A DNA stretch of 64,000 bases from Streptomyces albireticuli. GTDB taxonomy: Bacteria; Actinomycetota; Actinomycetes; Streptomycetales; Streptomycetaceae. Under the pieces are notes generated by a model. The model saw only the letters and a list, made by a program, of their open reading frames with translations, ran no database searches and was not told where the DNA came from. The translations under genes were made by a program, and so were the position numbers. Location: contig NZ_JAJQQS010000012.1 in the NCBI RefSeq assembly GCF_021228125.1, positions 62,001-126,000 of the forward strand, written 5' to 3'. This document shows positions 61,207-64,000 of this stretch, piece by piece (the first letter of the stretch is position 1; each line of letters starts with the position of its first letter).

Positions 61207-62924
61207 GACGGCGCCCCCGCCGGGGAGCGCTCCCCGGCCGGTGCCCGCAGCGGCAGCCGGACGGTGAACTCCGCGCCGCCGCCCGGCGCCTCGGCGACGG
61301 TGACCGTACCGCCGTTGCGCCGCGCGGCCTGCCGTACGAGCGCGAGCCCGAGGCCCCGGCCGTGCGGCGCGGTGCCGGGCGACTTGGTGGACCAGCCGCG
61401 CCGGAAGACCTCGTCCATGACCTCGGGGGCGACGCCGGCGCCGTTGTCGGCGACGCGCAGGAGCAGCGTGCCGTGTCCGTCCCCGCCCTCCGGCCCGTCC
61501 GCCCGCCCGCCGGTCGTTCCCCCGGCCGTTCCGTCGGCCCGTACGGTGACCGTGACGTGGGCGCGGCGAGCGCCGGTGCGCGGCGCCCGGTTCGCCTCCT
61601 CGGCGGCGGCGTCGACGCCGTTGTCGATCAGGTTGCCCAGGATCGTCACCAGGTCGCGGGCCGGGAGGCCGGGCGGCAGCAGCCCGTCGTCGACCCGGGT
61701 GTCGGGGGCCAGGAGGAGCTCCACGCCGTGCTCGTTCGCCTGGGCGGCCTTGCCGAGCAGGAGGGCGGCGAGGACGGGTTCGGCGACGGCGGCGACGACC
61801 TGGTCGGTGAGGGCCTGGGCGAGTTCGAGCTCGGAGGTGACGAACTCGACGGCCTCGTCGGCGCGGCCCAGCTCGATCAGGGAGACGACGGCGTGCAGCC
61901 GGTTCGCCGCCTCGTGCGCCTGCGAGCGCAGCGCCTCCGCCAGGCCGCGCACGGAGTCCAGCTCGCCGGAGAGCGCCTGGAGTTCGGTGTGGTCGCGAAG
62001 GGTGACGACGGTGCCGCAGCGCTCGCCGCCCGAGACCGGGGAGGTGTTGACGACGACGATCCGGTCGGCGGTCAGGTGCACCTCGTCCACCCGTGGCCCG
62101 GTGGCCAGCAGCGCCCGGGTGAGGGCGCGCGGCAGGCCGAGTTCCGCGACGGGCCGGCCGATCGACGCCTCGTCCAGGCCGAGGAGTTCCCGCCCGCCGT
62201 CGTTGATGAGCGCGATCCGCCGCTGTCCGTCGAGCATCAGCAGACCCTCGCGCACCGCGTGCAGGGTGGCCTGGTGGTAGTCGTGCATCCGGCTGAGCTC
62301 GGCGGCGTTCATGCCGTGCGTGTGGCGGCGCAGCCGGGCGTTGAGGAGGTACGTGCCGACCCCGCCGAGGGCGAGCGCGCCCAGGGCCACCCCGAGCAGG
62401 CCGATGAGCTGCCGCCGGACCTCGGCGCTGATCGCTTCGACGGTGATGCCCGCGCTGACGAGCGCGACGGTGCGGTCCCCGTCCATGACGGGCGCGACGG
62501 CCCGCACCGAGGGCCCGAGCGTGCCGGTGTACGTCTCGGAGAAGGTGCGGCCGCGCAGGGCGGGGCCGGTGTGGCCGAGGAAGGGCTCGCCGATGCGGGC
62601 CGGGTCGGGGTGGGTCCAGCGGATCCCGGACGGGTTCATGATCGTCACAAAGTCGACGCCGGTGTCGTGGCGGACCCGCTCCGCGTACGGCTGGAGGGTG
62701 GCGGCGGGATCAACGTCGTGGACCGCCCGCCGTACGACCGGCGCGGCGGCGACGGCGGCCGCGGCGGCGGTGACCTGGCGGCGCGCCGAGTCCTCGGCCT
62801 GACCCCGGTCCGAGACGTAAGCGAAGGCCGCGCAGCCGGCCACCACGGCGGCGACCAGCACGGTCTGCATCGCGAAGAGCTGGCCGGCCAGGCTGCGGGG
62901 GCGGGGTACGCGGGGTCTGCGCAT
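61203..62924 (-). CDS. DcuS/CitA-type sensor histidine kinase
   Basis: A 573-aa membrane kinase. Helix 1 is at about 14-36, an extracytoplasmic PASC sensor at about 37-170 (HDTGVDFVTIMNPSGIRWTH), helix 2 at about 173-195 and a cytoplasmic PAS at about 210-310. The phospho-histidine is about H337 in SQAHEAANRLH. The HATPase domain has NLIDNGVDAAAEE and GRGLGLALVRQ, with a Gly-rich insert of about 20 residues before the D-box. ATG 62924 has a weak ribosome site; longer in-frame starts exist. It senses C4-dicarboxylates or citrate by analogy, given the neighbouring transporter. Confidence 0.93.
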   Translation of the reverse strand: MRRPRVPRPRSLAGQLFAMQTVLVAAVVAGCAAFAYVSDRGQAEDSARRQVTAAAAAVAAAPVVRRAVHDVDPAATLQPYAERVRHDTGVDFVTIMNPSGIRWTHPDPARIGEPFLGHTGPALRGRTFSETYTGTLGPSVRAVAPVMDGDRTVALVSAGITVEAISAEVRRQLIGLLGVALGALALGGVGTYLLNARLRRHTHGMNAAELSRMHDYHQATLHAVREGLLMLDGQRRIALINDGGRELLGLDEASIGRPVAELGLPRALTRALLATGPRVDEVHLTADRIVVVNTSPVSGGERCGTVVTLRDHTELQALSGELDSVRGLAEALRSQAHEAANRLHAVVSLIELGRADEAVEFVTSELELAQALTDQVVAAVAEPVLAALLLGKAAQANEHGVELLLAPDTRVDDGLLPPGLPARDLVTILGNLIDNGVDAAAEEANRAPRTGARRAHVTVTVRADGTAGGTTGGRADGPEGGDGHGTLLLRVADNGAGVAPEVMDEVFRRGWSTKSPGTAPHGRGLGLALVRQAARRNGGTVTVAEAPGGGAEFTVRLPLRAPAGERSPAGAPS

Positions 62925-62961
62925 GGCGGACAGTCTGCACCGGGGTGCCGTGGTGAACGTA

Positions 62962-62999
62962 ATGCACGCAAGGGTGACCACGGTCACAGACCCGTGCAT
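62962..62999. promoter_or_regulatory. probable regulator site between the sensor kinase and dctA
   Basis: Two nested inverted repeats share one centre (62980.5): outer arms ATGCACG (62962-62968) and CGTGCAT (62993-62999), inner arms GTGACC (62974-62979) and GGTCAC (62982-62987). The site lies in the 142-base divergent spacer, about 70 bases before dctA, fitting an activator dimer site. Confidence 0.6.
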
Positions 63000-63066
63000 A
63001 GTCACCGGAGCCCCTCTCGTCGGGAGAGCGGGGCCGTGCAGGAGCCGCGTCGACGAGGAGACCTCC

Positions 63067-64000
63067 GTGACATCCGTGACAGCGCCGTCACCACCGGGCG
63101 AGGGCGGGCAGCCCCGCGCCCGCCGGGACCGTACGCACTACCTCTACCTCTCGGTGATCGCCGCGGTGGTGGCCGGCGTCGTGGTGGGCTTCGCCGCGCC
63201 CGGCGTGGCCGTCGAGCTCAAGCCGCTGGGCACCGGGTTCGTGAACCTGATCAAGATGATGATCTCGCCGATCATCTTCTGCACGATCGTGCTGGGCGTG
63301 GGTTCCGTCCGCAAGGCCGCCAAGGTCGGCGCGGTCGGCGGGCTGGCCCTCGGCTACTTCATGGTGATGTCGACGGTGGCCCTGGCCATCGGCCTGGTGG
63401 TCGGCAACCTGCTGGAGCCCGGCAGCGGCCTGCACCTGACCGAGTCGCTGCGGCACGCGGGCGAGGCCCAGGCCAAGGGCGCGCACGAGTCGACGGCCGA
63501 CTTCGTCCTCGGCATCATCCCCACCACGATGGTCTCCGCCTTCACCGGCGGCGAGGTCCTCCAGACCCTGCTGGTGGCGCTGCTCGCGGGCTTCGCACTG
63601 CAGGCCATGGGATCCGCCGGCGAGCCGGTGCTGCGCGGGGTCGGGCACATCCAGCGGCTCGTCTTCCGCATCCTGTCCATGATCATGTGGGCGGCGCCGG
63701 TGGGCGCGTTCGGCGCGATGGCCGCGGTGGTCGGCGCGACGGGCGTGGACGCCCTCAAGTCCCTCGCCGTCATCATGATCGGCTTCTATGTCACCTGCCT
63801 GCTCTTCGTGATCGTGGTGCTGGGCACGCTGCTGAGACTGGTGGCGGGCGTGAACGTCTTCGCGCTGCTGAAGTACCTGGGCCGGGAGTTCCTGCTGATC
63901 CTGTCCACGTCCTCGTCGGAGTCGGCGCTGCCGCGCCTGATCGCGAAGATGGAGCACCTGGGCGTGAGCCGCCCGGTGGTCGGCATCACCGTCCCGACCG
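63067..64000 (+). CDS. dctA: C4-dicarboxylate:cation symporter (DctA type), N-terminal part
   Basis: About 311 codons of a DAACS-family transporter that takes up succinate, fumarate or malate with cations; the C-terminal part is beyond the window. After a 25-residue polar start, helices run YLYLSVIAAVVAGVVVGF, GFVNLIKMMISPIIFCTIVLG and so on. Family marks visible are KMMISPIIFCTIV and the serine-rich hairpin loop STSSSESALPRLI (about 280-292). The start is GTG 63067 with GAGGAG about seven bases upstream. The divergent DcuS/DcuR pair probably controls it. Confidence 0.92.
   Translation, partial: MTSVTAPSPPGEGGQPRARRDRTHYLYLSVIAAVVAGVVVGFAAPGVAVELKPLGTGFVNLIKMMISPIIFCTIVLGVGSVRKAAKVGAVGGLALGYFMVMSTVALAIGLVVGNLLEPGSGLHLTESLRHAGEAQAKGAHESTADFVLGIIPTTMVSAFTGGEVLQTLLVALLAGFALQAMGSAGEPVLRGVGHIQRLVFRILSMIMWAAPVGAFGAMAAVVGATGVDALKSLAVIMIGFYVTCLLFVIVVLGTLLRLVAGVNVFALLKYLGREFLLILSTSSSESALPRLIAKMEHLGVSRPVVGITVPT

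Overview
The window looks like chromosomal core DNA of a Streptomyces (or a very close relative). It is very GC-rich, with strong third-position G/C bias that produces long antisense shadow frames, many GTG and some TTG starts, and a gene order (mnmA-cysteine desulfurase, oligopeptide ABC operon, gcvT-gcvH-glyA-sdaA, glgX, glgP, glgE-treS-maltokinase-glgB) that I recall from Streptomyces chromosomes. I see no rRNA, tRNA, CRISPR array, insertion sequence or prophage.

Left part (1-24.4 kb). The end of mnmA and a NifS-type desulfurase are followed by a WYL regulator divergent from a TIGR03086 protein, an acyl-CoA thioesterase, a TRIC-type channel and a five-gene oligopeptide importer read right to left (permease C, binding lipoprotein, permease B, two ATPases). 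Two SseB-like genes and a small P-loop ATPase come next. A tandem glycine riboswitch then heads gcvT-gcvH-glyA-sdaA, a path from glycine to serine to pyruvate. Small genes follow: a lipoprotein, a ricin-like secreted protein, cutA, an EF-hand protein, an amidase and a HATPase protein. Four copies of a dispersed GC-rich intergenic element lie just downstream of stop codons (0.48, 1.9, 4.1 and 21.8 kb).

Middle (24.4-49.3 kb). An enoyl-CoA hydratase and an L,D-transpeptidase precede the alpha-glucan block: glgX, glgP, glgE, treS, maltokinase and glgB. Together these encode the GlgE pathway (trehalose to maltose to maltose-1-phosphate to alpha-glucan, then branching, debranching and phosphorolysis). 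The block is interrupted by a heterodimeric ABC exporter with one degenerate ATP site, an M4 metalloprotease and an XRE/MmyB-type regulator.

Right part (49.3-64 kb). The most unusual region is a compact four-gene cassette (49768-52550) built around a subtilisin-like protease without a signal peptide. The gene before it is a free-standing relative of the protease N-terminal segment. The gene after it is a free-standing copy of the protease C-terminal domain, and the fourth is a tiny Gly/Ala-rich ORF. A SARP/BTAD-type regulator with a TTA (bldA) codon at position 23 and an 11-bp inverted repeat before its start lies immediately downstream. After that come an MFS pump divergent from its TetR regulator across a 42-bp dyad, an MmpS-like lipoprotein whose start lies in a predicted hairpin, a ricin-domain protein, a lipoprotein, a sugar-binding lipoprotein with a single permease and no partner, and a DcuS/DcuR-type two-component system divergent from a dctA-type transporter cut by the window end.
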